Shown here one piece after another: positions 44,527-55,401 of a stretch of DNA of 64,000 nt. Numbering within the stretch: the stretch's first letter is position 1; every line of letters begins with the position of its first letter. Location of the stretch: assembly GCA_030411725.1 (NCBI GenBank), contig MU839834.1, forward strand, positions 496,001 through 560,000. The letters are read 5' to 3'. The translations under genes and the position numbers were made by a program. This stretch comes from Echria macrotheca (lineage: Eukaryota; Ascomycota; Sordariomycetes; Sordariales; Schizotheciaceae). Below the pieces are notes generated by a model. The model was not told the origin of the DNA, made no database searches, and worked only from the letters and a program-made list of their open reading frames with translations.

Positions 44527-45392
44527 CTTGACTCGGTGATAACTTCGATGTCGTCCCCTGTTCCCCACTCGCTTCCTCCCACTCGATCCTCTCCACGCGG
44601 GGAGCCGTCAATTCGCGCGGTCGAAGCGTTGTTGCCAGTCGTAGGGCAGCGAAGTGACGAAGAGTATGCAGCTTGGTTTGTTCTGGGGGGTGCTCGGGTA
44701 CCGGCAGGTGATCGGAGGCGTCAACTCTTTGTAAGGTTGTTGACGATGTTTTTGAAAAAGGATAGACGAAGACCAGCAGCAATGTCTGTGCAAGAAAGTC
44801 TTATAACGAGAGGTGTGTCTGTTCGAATCCAAGCAACAATGTCCAAGTTTGCTAGGCCAAGTCACATTGTTTGGCAAGATGGGGGCAGTTTGCTGCTTTG
44901 GATGGATTGGTCGGTCGGTCGGTCGGCCTGCTGAGTTGTTGTTCCGCAGCCCTCCAATACGTCCTCGGCCTTCTTGGTTGGGAGACAATACTATGCGAGT
45001 ATCCTATCTCTCTCTTTCCAAGATGTATCGTGAGCTCGACGGTTGTGTGCAGTTGTGCAGGTCGGGCAATGGGTGGGAGCGAGAGACGGGTGGCAGGGAA
45101 GAGAAGCCGGTGGAGGTCGAGGCCAACTGCAACGAGGGAAAAAGTGAATGGCCGTGCCGTCACAAGCAGTGCACCAGTGCAATGAGGCGAGCTAAAGCTG
45201 GATGACGACTCCTCAAAGCGACCTGGAGGCACTAGAGTGGCACGTTGGGACCAAGAGAAAGAGAGAAGAAGCAGAAAGAAACCAAGGTTGGGAACAAGAC
45301 TCCAGAGGCACCGAGGGTGACAGCAGAACGGCACCAGTGAGGGAGGGCGGAGTGGGTTGTTGCACGAGGACGGTCCCGATCCACATGGAGGG

Positions 45393-45580
45393 GGTACCTA
45401 AGGTACCTGGCCCTAGCCTGCAGTTTTGGGGCACACGCTAAGCCCGCAGCTCTGTGCCTGTGGTTTGGCGCGCTGCAGCCAATGGACGGCGCCCAAATCA
45501 GGCTTTGGCTGGCCCCAAATGGCTGAGGCCTGGGCGGATCGGGGTCGGCGAGGGTACCGTCAGGTACCGCCAAAGGTACC
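45393..45580. repeat. Cluster of five GGTACC palindromes
   Basis: Copies at 45393-45398, 45402-45407, 45553-45558, 45563-45568 and 45575-45580. The spacing within each subcluster is 9-12 bp. It lies 0.9-1.05 kb upstream of the ELL-like start. Confidence 0.8.
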
Positions 45581-48500
45581 AGCGGGCACAAGCCCACAGA
45601 GTTCGAGTCGCTTCACTCGCCCGACGGGGAGCAGGGATTGCGGGTGAGCAGCAGCAACCTGCATACATGGATGTGTGGATGTGTGGATGCATGTCGCCAA
45701 AGGTGGGCCTTTACTCTGTAGAAAACGGCCCCAACATCAATCAGGTGCTCGCCCTGCTAACAACTTGTACGTTGCCAATGCATTTACTCTACTTTAGGTA
45801 CTGCACTGGCCGAAGAAGTCGTCAAAGGATGGGCTTCCTCTGAAAGCCGCCAATGCACACGACGAGCCCGACGTCATTGTCTCCCTGCTGTTTCTTTTGT
45901 GCTGCTCTTTTTGCTGTCTTCCTCGATGCATCCTGCAGAGCTTGAGTGAGATCTGGTCGTGGAGGCAAGACCCTTGTTGAGGACAAAAGAGGGCCTTCGG
46001 ATCCTGGAAGCAGAGCCCGGCAGGGCCTTTCCAGAGGCGAAATGCCTTGTGCCCGAACGTCTCCAAGGGCAACCCCCAAATTTCCATCGGCTTTACGGTT
46101 TACAGTTTCGCTAAGGCACGCCGCCATAGTGCTGCTAAAATGCTAACATACGCTAACAAGGCGTTCTCCGCCCCAAGCCGGATCGACAGCCCGGTCAATT
46201 GCACTCATAGACTTAATTTGGCCTTCTTTTCACCCTTTTCGAGCCTGTCCAAGTCATCTTCAAGCGCCAGAACAACGCCGAAATTTTGCAGCGCGGGATG
46301 CGCACCCTTCCTCAGCAAGCGGCAAATGGCCGATGCAGGAGCCAAAACGGCCCACTCTCCTCGTCTTTGCTCGCTTGCGGCTCGCCGGGCGGCTGCTGCG
46401 CACCGCCGTACCCCCCGCCAAAGGTGTTGAGGGCAGCAAAAGCATAGCGAAGTGGGCGGCACATGGCACTCAGAAGGGTGGCACGTCCACTTGGGGTGTG
46501 CCTTGCTTAATATGAGCTCCATTCCTCCAGGCGACCGTAATAAATGGTGCACCTGGCCATCGTGAGGATGATTGTCCTCGTCTGACCTCGCCCTGCAATG
46601 ACGATGATTCACCGGGTGGGAAGATCAGGGCCGCAGAACGGGGAGTGGCAGGGTAGCCGAAGCAAGATCCACACCAGCACCCGGGACGTCCCATTCAGGA
46701 ATGGAATTGTTAAGGTTCCTCCCCTTCCCGACCACCCCGCCGCATCTCTCTTGGGCTCCATGGCTCCCTGGGCGGGGCCCCAAACTCAGCAGGGCAGCAA
46801 GAAGTGTGTCTTGGTCAGTCGGTCCAAAGATGCTCCTAGAAACTGGAATTCCATTTTACGTGATCTGGCGGTCAGCCATGTCATCGTCCAGCTTGTCATT
46901 ATGTTGCCAGCGGCTTGGACGGACGCCTGATCGGAAAAGTGCAGTTTTCCGATACTGCAATGGCTGACTGTTGTTGGCACCCACGGAGGGAGCAAAATGC
47001 GGGTCATCAAGTCGCTTGGTTGCACACCAGTGCGATTGGCTGTGTGCTATTGACCCGCGTGGCTCTTGCTTGGATTTTTCTTTGAGATTCCGCTGCTGGT
47101 GTGTAATAAGCGTCGGTGCTGTAGAAAAAGCACATGGGGACAGCTGGGCTCATGAAACGACGGATACAAGCAGGCCTCAGCCAAATTTGGAAGATGTTGA
47201 CGTCGAGGTTGAAACATGAGCGAGGTGCGGCCTTGCTGTGTCTGATGCAGGGTCCAGGATCTTGATCGAGCTCCCGCCCGGGGCTTGCCCAGTGCGCTGG
47301 CGAGGAAAACCATGATGTCGACAACAGACGGCGGCAAATCATTGTTGTTCTCCGGCCGCTTCGGCCATGGCGTCCTAAGGATGGTAAGGCCGTTCTCAGT
47401 CTACAACTCCAAACAAGTCCAAAGTCGGCCTGTTGCTGCCTGCCACGACCTGGTGTAGGGCAGAAACCAGGCGACGAAGTTCGTCTGGCTCGGTCCACAT
47501 GACTCGCACCGACTGAACATGGCCTCCTGCCAGCGCTGCAAGACAACCCCTTCCGTGTCGCCATCCGGAGCAGGACCCGGCCGAATGGATCTCTCCATGT
47601 ACGCCATTGCTGTGCGGACTTTTGGCCAACAGTGCCAGCAGCAAGCTCCGAGCTCTTCCTGGCCCGATCAGGCGGGCTCATCGGCTACTCGCCCCTCCCT
47701 CGGCGGGCAAGCGCGGGCATCGGCCAAGTCAGACTTGGGCGCGATGCCGTGACGAGCCATGTTGGGATGATGACGGATGGGGTAGCACAGCAGCCATCCT
47801 CACGATGGGGAGCCAGCCGGACGGAGACGACCATCCCGTGTTGGGGCCGCTTACTTGGACCAGTGGCCGGTAGGGCCGACTGGGCTGCTGACACCTCGCA
47901 TCGGCGAGGAATTTATAAGAGAGACGTCGCAGCTCCAATTCGTCGGCTCGCCGGTGTAGCCCGGGGCAGTGCGGCTACAGGTCGGAGAGGGTGGGCTTCG
48001 GGAATGACGGCGAGCATTGATCCTCCACCAACGAGGTGCGGTAAGCGGCCGGTTCTCCAGCGGGAAGCCAGCCCTACGCCTCCAACAAACCACCTGGACT
48101 CAGGAACCGACTTGTCCTCTGGATTCCCGTCGGGGACCGGCTCTCAGCCACGCTTTCCAGGAACACAAGTCAACTGGCCGAGATGCAATCCAACATGTTT
48201 CATGCTGGATCATCCCGTCTCGCTGGTCCCAGGCCGGCCAGCCACCCTCCCTCAACCGCCCCGATCTCACGACCACCGAGATGAGTTAATGCCGTGCAGG
48301 AAGTATGGCGATTTCCTACTGCCGACTCGAACGGATGCCTATCTACCTCTTCTTGGTGGGCACCAACAAGACAGACAAATGGTACAGCTGCGAGTTGATG
48401 TAACCGTCGACTCTCTTGCTTGATGGGCGCATCGAGGTACATGTCGGTACCTGGGAGCCTTGGGCCACCGCTTCCGCTGCCCCGCCTTGTCCCAAACGGG

Positions 48501-49645
48501 AATGGTCGCTTCCGCCGAGTGTCTGCTCCACTCAAAGAGGATCTTCCCCGCCTGCCTAACCAAGCCATGAGTGGATGACCATCTCGTCGAGCAACCCGCA
48601 CACCACCTCTCTGTCGTTTTCCGGGTCAGGACCAGACTGGATGTCTTAGAAATCGCGCCGGACTGGCCCGGCCGGGCGAACGCGGCTAGTGGAAGAGGTG
48701 TCTGAAGAAGAAAGCGGGATGCGGCATCTGCCCGTTATCACCCCCGGTGGTGAGGAACCCTGGATTGCCCCTCACCCGGAATGCTTTGCTCAGCAAAATG
48801 ACAGGGAGTAGTGATGGCTTCTGAATTCATCGCAAACAGCTACCTCAGCGAAAGTTATACTCTTCTGCGGGAGACTTTGGCGTGCGTGTCCAGTCGACGC
48901 GTCTGGTCTGTGTTAACAATAGGATAGGCAGGTCGGCCAGAGCGAGCGGGGCTTCGACAGTCGTGTCGGCCGGTTCCTGAGTCCTTTTTCTCCGACCACG
49001 CTCCGAGAGGGGGATGGGTAATGCAAATGCAGTCCCAATTGCGCTGTCCCGCCGCGCGCCGCCGCGGCCGCCGCCACCACTGCTGTCCAGTCTCGCAGCA
49101 AATGTGGTACGGTTACATACATGAACAGGCGGAACGAACCCCGCGAAACGGGTCTCCGGAAGTGGGCTAACAGACACCAAGCAAGCGAAGAGCGAATTGG
49201 CTGGAAGGAAAAGAGACGCATATGAGACCGTTCCGTTCTTTTTAGTTGACCGAGTCCAGGAACTCTACGCCGTCGACCCGGTATGCTTGGATTTACTCCA
49301 AGGTCGGGTGCACCCAGCAGAGCTGGCCGCTGCTTATTTATTGCCCGATGACCAATTGTTAGCTAGGCGGGTCCGAGGTGAACGGCGCAGTTATTCAGAG
49401 AAGGCATGAAAATAAGATGCTGAAACGCAGGTACCCAATGATTATGACGACGTGCTGCCAACCAAAACCACGCCACCTGTGTGCAAGGCAGGAACAAGGT
49501 GAGATGGATGTGAGTCGGGTTACGGGAAAGATGGGATGGGGGATTCGTCGTCCGACGATGCCGGTTGCCGGCGAAGTCCATGCATCCAGGTCTGCTTCGA
49601 ACAAGCAGAGTCGCTGCTCTCCTTCTCTGCATGTGTTCTTTCTCC

Positions 49646-49660
49646 CTCTCTCTCTCTCTC
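49646..49660. repeat. CT microsatellite
   Basis: Short (CT)n tract in the gene-poor region. Confidence 0.75.
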
Positions 49661-50564
49661 CTCTGCGGACGTAGCATCCAGCAAAGCGTGTCTACGTAGT
49701 ATCTCTATATTTATTAATAAAAAGGGGCGGGGGGCAGGAGCCGCTGCGTCGCAGGTGGAATAGGAAGCTTACGGTTCCCGTCCGGCTTCTTATTTTACCC
49801 CGCACTTTTTCTCTCTCTTTTCCCAGGCCAAGTTTTTTGCTGCTCGCTTCAGATCTGCGAACTCTCTTTATATTTGTCCGCCCCCCCCTTGTTTTGCTCA
49901 TCTCGAACCGGGTCGTCTGGCCCGCCGGCTGTCTATTCCACGGATGTTCCCTTTTTTTTTCCCTTTACCCCATCTTCTTTCTGGCTTGCTTGCGTAGATC
50001 TGTCTCCACACGGTATGATCCAGTAGACGAACCGCGGGGAATACCCCATACATATACTTTCAAATATCGAGGTTCATTTGCAGTCCGGCAATGACCCGCT
50101 CCGGGATGGTGGAGGGAGACGGAGAATCCATATATTCGATTTTACTATACCGACATGCAAGTTCTAGATCCGAAATGATGGGGTGGCGAGGTTCTTTTGT
50201 TCCGATGTCTCTTTGTCTCTTTTTTGTTTTGTCCTGAAAAGAAGACGAGAGAGGCAGAGAGAGAGAAAGACTGACGTCGTTGATTGTCCTACATCACACC
50301 TATCCAAGCACCCCATGTAGAGACAGGGACACCGAGGGACTATGCCACAATGTGAATGGGATATCCCTCGAAACAGTACCCTGTCTGTCCCTTCCCTTTA
50401 TTCCTTTTCGTTCTTTTTCTTTTTCCCCCCCAGGGGTTATAAATCTCGATAATGATAAAAAGATACCCAAACAGACAGAGAAATAAGGTAACGTTAGCCA
50501 GGGGACACACTAGTATTTTTGGGGTGTCAGGGCAGATCATTAGCTAGCAATGCAACGACACGGC

Positions 50565-50599
50565 GGGAAGGGGAAGGGGAAGGGGGAGGGGGAGAGGGG
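50565..50599. repeat. G-rich tract with G-quadruplex potential
   Basis: At least five runs of three to five G separated by one or two A on the plus strand, satisfying the usual G3+N1-7 quadruplex pattern. Confidence 0.75.
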
Positions 50600-51920
50600 C
50601 AAGGCACAAGGCACGGCTTTCGGGCAACCAGACGCAATAGATGCCAGCTGTTATACCTACACCTCAAACTCAACCAACCAAAGTCTATGTTAGGACCCGA
50701 CAGTTTTTGGGGGGAGCAAGAACACCAATACCGGAATACCGGTTGGCTCGTCGCTGGCACAGAAGAAGACGGGAGCGGGCTCGGTCGGCTACGAGGCGCG
50801 ACAACTTACATTTTTGCTCACTAGTAGCTGAGCAAAAGGTCGGTCGAGGAACAAGGAACATCCCTTTTTGTTGTCCTTCGGAAGAGTATCAGGTGCTAAT
50901 AGTTCAAGGAGTGAGGCGTAAGTGTGGTACGTGTGTGTATGTGAGTGTGTGCTTAGGTGGTATTCAAATCTTTCGGACTGAAGCAACATACCTGTAGCTA
51001 AGGTGGCCCATGTTCCCCTCCACCCCACCACCACTTCTCCCGTCCTCCTCCTCCTCCCCGCCGATCTGTAACCATCCCAAGCAACTCATGCATTTCCAGA
51101 TCGAGAATATTGAAATCTTAGGGTTTCTCTTTGGTGGTGGGAAAGTGAAAGCTGGCATCTTTCGGATTACGAGAGTGTGTGTCGTAGGGCCATCTGCGTT
51201 TCCCCCTCTCATGTCTCTGGTTCAAAATTGTGGGCGGGCGCTCGGGGTCTTGTAGATAGGACGCGCGGAAGTGGATGTACATTTACCTAGGTCGCTCCCC
51301 CTACGCAGCTTGCAGATCACAAGGATGACATCCCCGGAGTAGAGATCGCCGGCTCGCCTCGTGGGTGGTGCGCGTGGATGGTGGGTAGGAGGTGGAGACA
51401 TGGGAGGAAGGGTAAGGTAGTGTACCGTGTAAGAGGGGTGAGGGTGAGGGGGAACAACAACAATCCACAGCACACAACTGCGATGCGAACATCGTAACGA
51501 GAGGTGGGGAGAAAGATCAAGCGCCACGAGTTCGAGGAGAAAAATAACACAAGCCGAGAGAGTACCTATCTCTAGGTAAGGTGACCTACCTCACTTGGTT
51601 TGGATCCTCCTAGCTCATCAATAGATAGATAGCACCGTACCTTGGCACCACACATCTTTTTTAGCGAGCGAGGCAACTCGCTTGTGAGTGGTATCGCGTA
51701 ACCATTAACCACGTATGTCCCTTTCGAGAAGGAAGGCAATAAAAACGCTCCGTGAGAGAGAGAACAAAATTGCTCGCATGTGCTGTTAGCAGGGTGGACA
51801 CTGTTGTTGGATTGTACGACGGCAAAACATCAGTTTGGACGAGAGCACAACGGGTGTTTCTGTCTGTCTGATGATGCTTTATACCTCATGTTCCCACCCA
51901 CCCCACCTGCGTTTGGTAAG

Positions 51921-51977
51921 GGTATCTTGAAGCTCGTTTGGGTAGGTAGGTAGGTAGGTATGCATCTTCAAGATACC
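51921..51977. repeat. Perfect 12-bp inverted repeat enclosing a (GGTA)5 array
   Basis: GGTATCTTGAAG (51921-51932) and its exact complement CTTCAAGATACC (51966-51977) flank a 33-bp interval that contains five GGTA units (51941-51960). Confidence 0.85.
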
Positions 51978-52607
51978 TCCCCAGGTAGGATCTATCTCGA
52001 AAGAATGGACTTCAACAAAACTAGGCTGTGGCTGTGGCCGTAGCTGTGCGTAGAGATTCACATGCATAATGAGCTAGATATATCATGTTTCCATTTGCCG
52101 TTGTTGATATGTGCATATCTGTACGGAATAACTGATGACGTTAGAGCGGAGGGAATGAGAGAGGCAAGACGGTAGGGAATGTAGGCCACACACATAGAAT
52201 CAATCGATATAAGACTGCTCTCTTGACAGCTGATTTGGGATACAATGGCCCACCTGCACGGTAAAAATATGGTGTTGGGAGTGTGTGTATCTGGGGGTGT
52301 TGAGAGTATTTAAGAAGGGGTTGAACAAATGCTGAGAGGGTGTAAACAGGCTCCACGTCCCTCGCGATTCTCTTTATATAGATATCTTCTCATATCTTTT
52401 GCCGCAGCGTATATTCTAAGTGTCGATAGCAAGAGTATCAAAGGTATGTAAAAGTGATAACAACCTGCGTGTGTATAATCGTGGCCTTCCAGCTGTGTTA
52501 GATACGGCTGATCTAAGAGACAACACGGTCGATCTAATCAGGCCGCACGTCGTCACTAGGTATCTACAATACCTGCGTTCTGCGTCTTATGTTCATGCCC
52601 ATGGTAT

Positions 52608-52829
52608 AATTGCCACGCGTCTCGCATCCTGGGCGCAGAAGAGCCCGATCGAGTGGATTGCGAAGGGACCATATAAATAGGAACTCGGAGCGCATGCGCA
52701 CCGAGGAGAGAGCAGGCACTCATGTGCTATAACTACTTAGAAGAGGGACCGCTTACCCCCTTAAGGGGTGGAAGCCTTCGGCTTCTTACGGCACAAGACA
52801 AATAATAATAAGGCAATTGCCACGCGTCT
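52608..52829. repeat. 15-bp direct repeat pair
   Basis: AATTGCCACGCGTCT occurs at 52608-52622 and again at 52815-52829, 207 bp apart in the same orientation. The adjacent hairpins of 52755-52785 lie between the copies. Confidence 0.8.
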
Positions 52830-53130
52830 GTCGAAACAAGGATATACACAAAGGTCAACATACACTGCTGCGTATCCCATCATACCTAGACCGGCATGCC
52901 TCTTCAAGGAAGTAAGATGGGGACACCACGACACCCAAATGATTAGCGTAGCAGAACAAACCGGGACATACAAACCATCTTACGAGGAATATGATGTGCC
53001 CGGGAAAGGATACCTCAAAGACGGCATGAGTCAGGGCAGAAAACATCGTAGCAAAGAAATAGACATGATCAACAACGTTCACCATACGGCATAGCCGTTG
53101 CCTCGTATGGAGATGACTCCCCAGAGGGGA
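52755..53130. repeat. Cluster of short perfect hairpins
   Basis: ACCCC-CTTAA-GGGGT (52755-52769), GAAGCC-TTC-GGCTTC (52771-52785), CCATACG...CGTATGG (53082-53110) and TCCCC-AGA-GGGGA (53118-53130). Two of them are directly adjacent, as in mitochondrial double-hairpin GC clusters. Confidence 0.7.
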
Positions 53131-53281
53131 AAACATCATCACTCTCCTGACAAGCCAGCCCGAGAGACATCGTAATACATCACATCACACAGACAAACAT
53201 CAGACATAGAGATCAAGCAGCAAATATCATTACTCAGTTATACATCCAAACAGCCCGTTCTCATCCACCACAGCATACGGA

Positions 53282-53288
53282 TATAAAA
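53282..53288 (+). promoter_or_regulatory. TATA box of the orphan coiled-coil gene
   Basis: TATAAAA, 61 bp before the ATG at 53349. The distance fits a TATA box with a short leader. Confidence 0.55.
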
Positions 53289-53348
53289 GTTCCACACCCG
53301 TAGATGTCTTGTTAGAAATATAGGCGTACCAGTCTCATCACCGCTGAC

Positions 53349-54293
53349 ATGGACTTCCGCACATTCGGCCTTGGTTCTCGCCCCAACTCACGCGCTTCCC
53401 ATTCCTGGGCAGCAGTGCGACCTGTTGACGGCCAAGGCCTTTCCGACTTCCCCAGCGCTCTGCCTCGTCCCGATGCGATAAAGTTCGATACCAAGGGCAC
53501 ACAAGCCGACACGACCTGTTCTCTGTCCAGCAACGACAACGGAAGACACGACAAGAGAAGTCGGCGTCTCAGCCACCGGAAGCCCAACCCAGGCATCGAT
53601 GTTGCCCTGCGGAATCTGAACGACGAGGTGAGCAGCACGAGGAGGCTTTACAAAGCTGTTGTCGACGAGTTTGAACTGCAGATCTCGGAACTGGTCGACT
53701 GGGCAGACGGCGACACACTCGAGGAGGTATGGAAGAACAAATTCAAACACAAGAGCCGTGATCGTCGCGAGGGCGAGAAGCTGGGCGGCGTGTGTGATAG
53801 GCTTTGTAACTGCCGAGCATCTATCCAGGATGCTATCGCCAAAGCCCAAAATGTCAAGGCACTGTGGAAAGACAAGCATGAGCTCGAGGCCCAGATCCGC
53901 ACGGCTAAGAAGGCTGTTGTATACTGCGACGGTCTTATCGATCTTGCCACAAAGTCGGCAATCGAACGCAAGGCTAGCCGGCAGCTGATCCAGGAGCTGG
54001 CCGAGACAAACGATCTGCTGCAGCGCAAGAAATATCCATGGATTTGTAAGGTCCAGACGAATAATCGCGATGACGGTGCTAACATGGAACGAATCGCAGA
54101 CGGATACGTGGATGCTACGGAGAAGCTCGACGACGCAGGAGGTTCGAAGAAAGATGATAAAGCGGAGGCCAAGTTGCCCAAAGCCCAAGACAAGCTGGAA
54201 ACGGCGAGTATGAAGAGTATGAAGAGTAACGGAAAGAGAGTCAATGGCAGGGTGCACCTTTCGATGCTCAGTGACGGCACTGGCGGCGAGTAG
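53349..54293 (+). CDS. Hypothetical protein, lysine/glutamate-rich and probably coiled coil
   Basis: Single exon, 314 aa; I do not recognise the family. The N-terminal 80 residues are polar and Arg/Ser-rich (MDFRTFGLGSRPNSRASHSW, later DKRSRRLSHRKPNPG). Residues about 85-240 are strongly helical with heptad-like spacing (VALRNLNDEVSSTRRLYKAV, LEEVWKNKFKHKSRDRREGE, LWKDKHELEAQIRTAKKAV, SRQLIQELAETNDLLQRKKY), suggesting a coiled coil. The C-terminal 70 are charged and low-complexity (KKDDKAEAKLPKAQDKLETA, then MKSMKSNGKR). No signal peptide or membrane span. A TATA box 61 bp upstream, an amino-acid make-up typical of protein, and one long frame support a real gene. It stands alone beside an 8.8-kb gene-poor, hairpin-bearing stretch, so it may be lineage-specific. 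Function unknown. Confidence 0.62.
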   Translation: MDFRTFGLGSRPNSRASHSWAAVRPVDGQGLSDFPSALPRPDAIKFDTKGTQADTTCSLSSNDNGRHDKRSRRLSHRKPNPGIDVALRNLNDEVSSTRRLYKAVVDEFELQISELVDWADGDTLEEVWKNKFKHKSRDRREGEKLGGVCDRLCNCRASIQDAIAKAQNVKALWKDKHELEAQIRTAKKAVVYCDGLIDLATKSAIERKASRQLIQELAETNDLLQRKKYPWICKVQTNNRDDGANMERIADGYVDATEKLDDAGGSKKDDKAEAKLPKAQDKLETASMKSMKSNGKRVNGRVHLSMLSDGTGGE

Positions 54294-55401
54294 GGCGTGG
54301 TTCGGGTCGTTAATGTGATAGTCTTGTAGGAGATACCTAGAGCCTAGATGTTTGATTAGATCAATCGCCCTCAGGCAAGAGATGGTTCGTTAGTAGTATC
54401 CTTAGTCTTCGAGCGATTGTAAAGAATAGAGACTTCTTACCTGAGGGGAAAAAAAGGTGGTGAAGCCTGGTCCTCAACAGAATAATCGGAATCGAATTGT
54501 GCCGCATCCCCCCCGAAGGAGGGAGTAAACACGCTGCGTATTGCACTCAAGTGTCTTCACAAGCTTCGTAATGGCCCTCCCAGAGGAAAACCTGGAGAGG
54601 CCAGACCCAACCCACCCGAGGGCGAGAAGAGTCCAAACCTCCCAGGCTCCTGCTTTTCTGATGCCAATTACAGACGCAAGTTGCGCCAGGCCGTCACCGG
54701 CAGAGCATCGACACCGCCGCCATCCCCCACGACGCCCCCGAGGGGGAGAAGGAGGGGCGGAAGCGGGCGAGCTGTTGATGAAGCGATTTCTCCGAATTTC
54801 TCATATGCCATTTGTAAAAATTGAAAGACGACCGAGCACCCTTGCTTGCGCAGAGCACCCGGTTGACTCTCCGTTTGTAGCATAGAAACGCAGCGTTGAA
54901 GGGGACCAGGCTTCACGAGGAAGAAAAGAAGAAGAAGAGGAAGGTTTGGACGCTGGTGAGTCGAATTTATTTGAGGCTCTAGTGCCGAGTTGGGCCTAGC
55001 GTCAAGCCCCCACCAGGGTTCCGTGCAGATCGACAGGGCTCAGCAAAGCTTGACCGCCCAAGTGGGTCCCCCACATTCAACGGCAGAATCCAAACTTCGT
55101 CAGGTGGGGCTGATGGAACAACAATCACCTATCGGCAACCCCATGTGCGCCGCCAGCGGCGATAGGGGAGGAGGGTCCAGCCGGACTCCAGACCGCTCCA
55201 TCATGGCTTTTCCGATTCTTATCGTTGGTGTTTCATCTTGTAGGTAGAACTGATGCATAGTCAATAGATTTTGAACCGAGTACATAGCCCCTTCCTCTCT
55301 GTTTCGCCATCTCTTTTTTTAACCTTTGATTTTTTTTTCCTGTTATCCTTTTCTTGGAGTGTGTCTCTTGTTGGATATCCCGTACATTCCCGGACCAGAA
55401 G
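54294..55401. other. Intergenic between orphan gene and methyltransferase gene
   Basis: 1.1 kb; 3' side of the orphan gene and promoter of the Efm2-like gene. T-rich tracts at about 55310-55345 precede the latter. No gene or RNA was recognised; the open frames here lack family resemblance. Confidence 0.5.

Larger units (their letters stand above)
44527..53348. other. 8.8-kb gene-poor, low-complexity intergenic region
   Basis: Left end: promoter of the ELL-like gene, with a cluster of GGTACC palindromes (45393-45580). About 46-49 kb is GC-rich, with chance-like overlapping frames on both strands and no recognisable domain. About 49.6-52.4 kb is AT-richer with CT, GGGGAA and GGTA runs and pyrimidine tracts. 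About 52.4-53.2 kb has several short hairpins and a 15-bp direct repeat. The right end is the promoter of the orphan gene. No transposase, reverse transcriptase, terminal repeats or RNA gene was recognised. Confidence 0.5.

Noticed and set aside
44820..44832. B-box-like GTTCGAATCC, possible tRNA
   Set aside because: Flanking bases do not form a T-arm, and no A-box or acceptor stem was found.
47007..48423. Frames of 224 codons (minus) and 263 codons (plus)
   Set aside because: No recognisable family, overlapping each other, composition like the non-coding frames around them.
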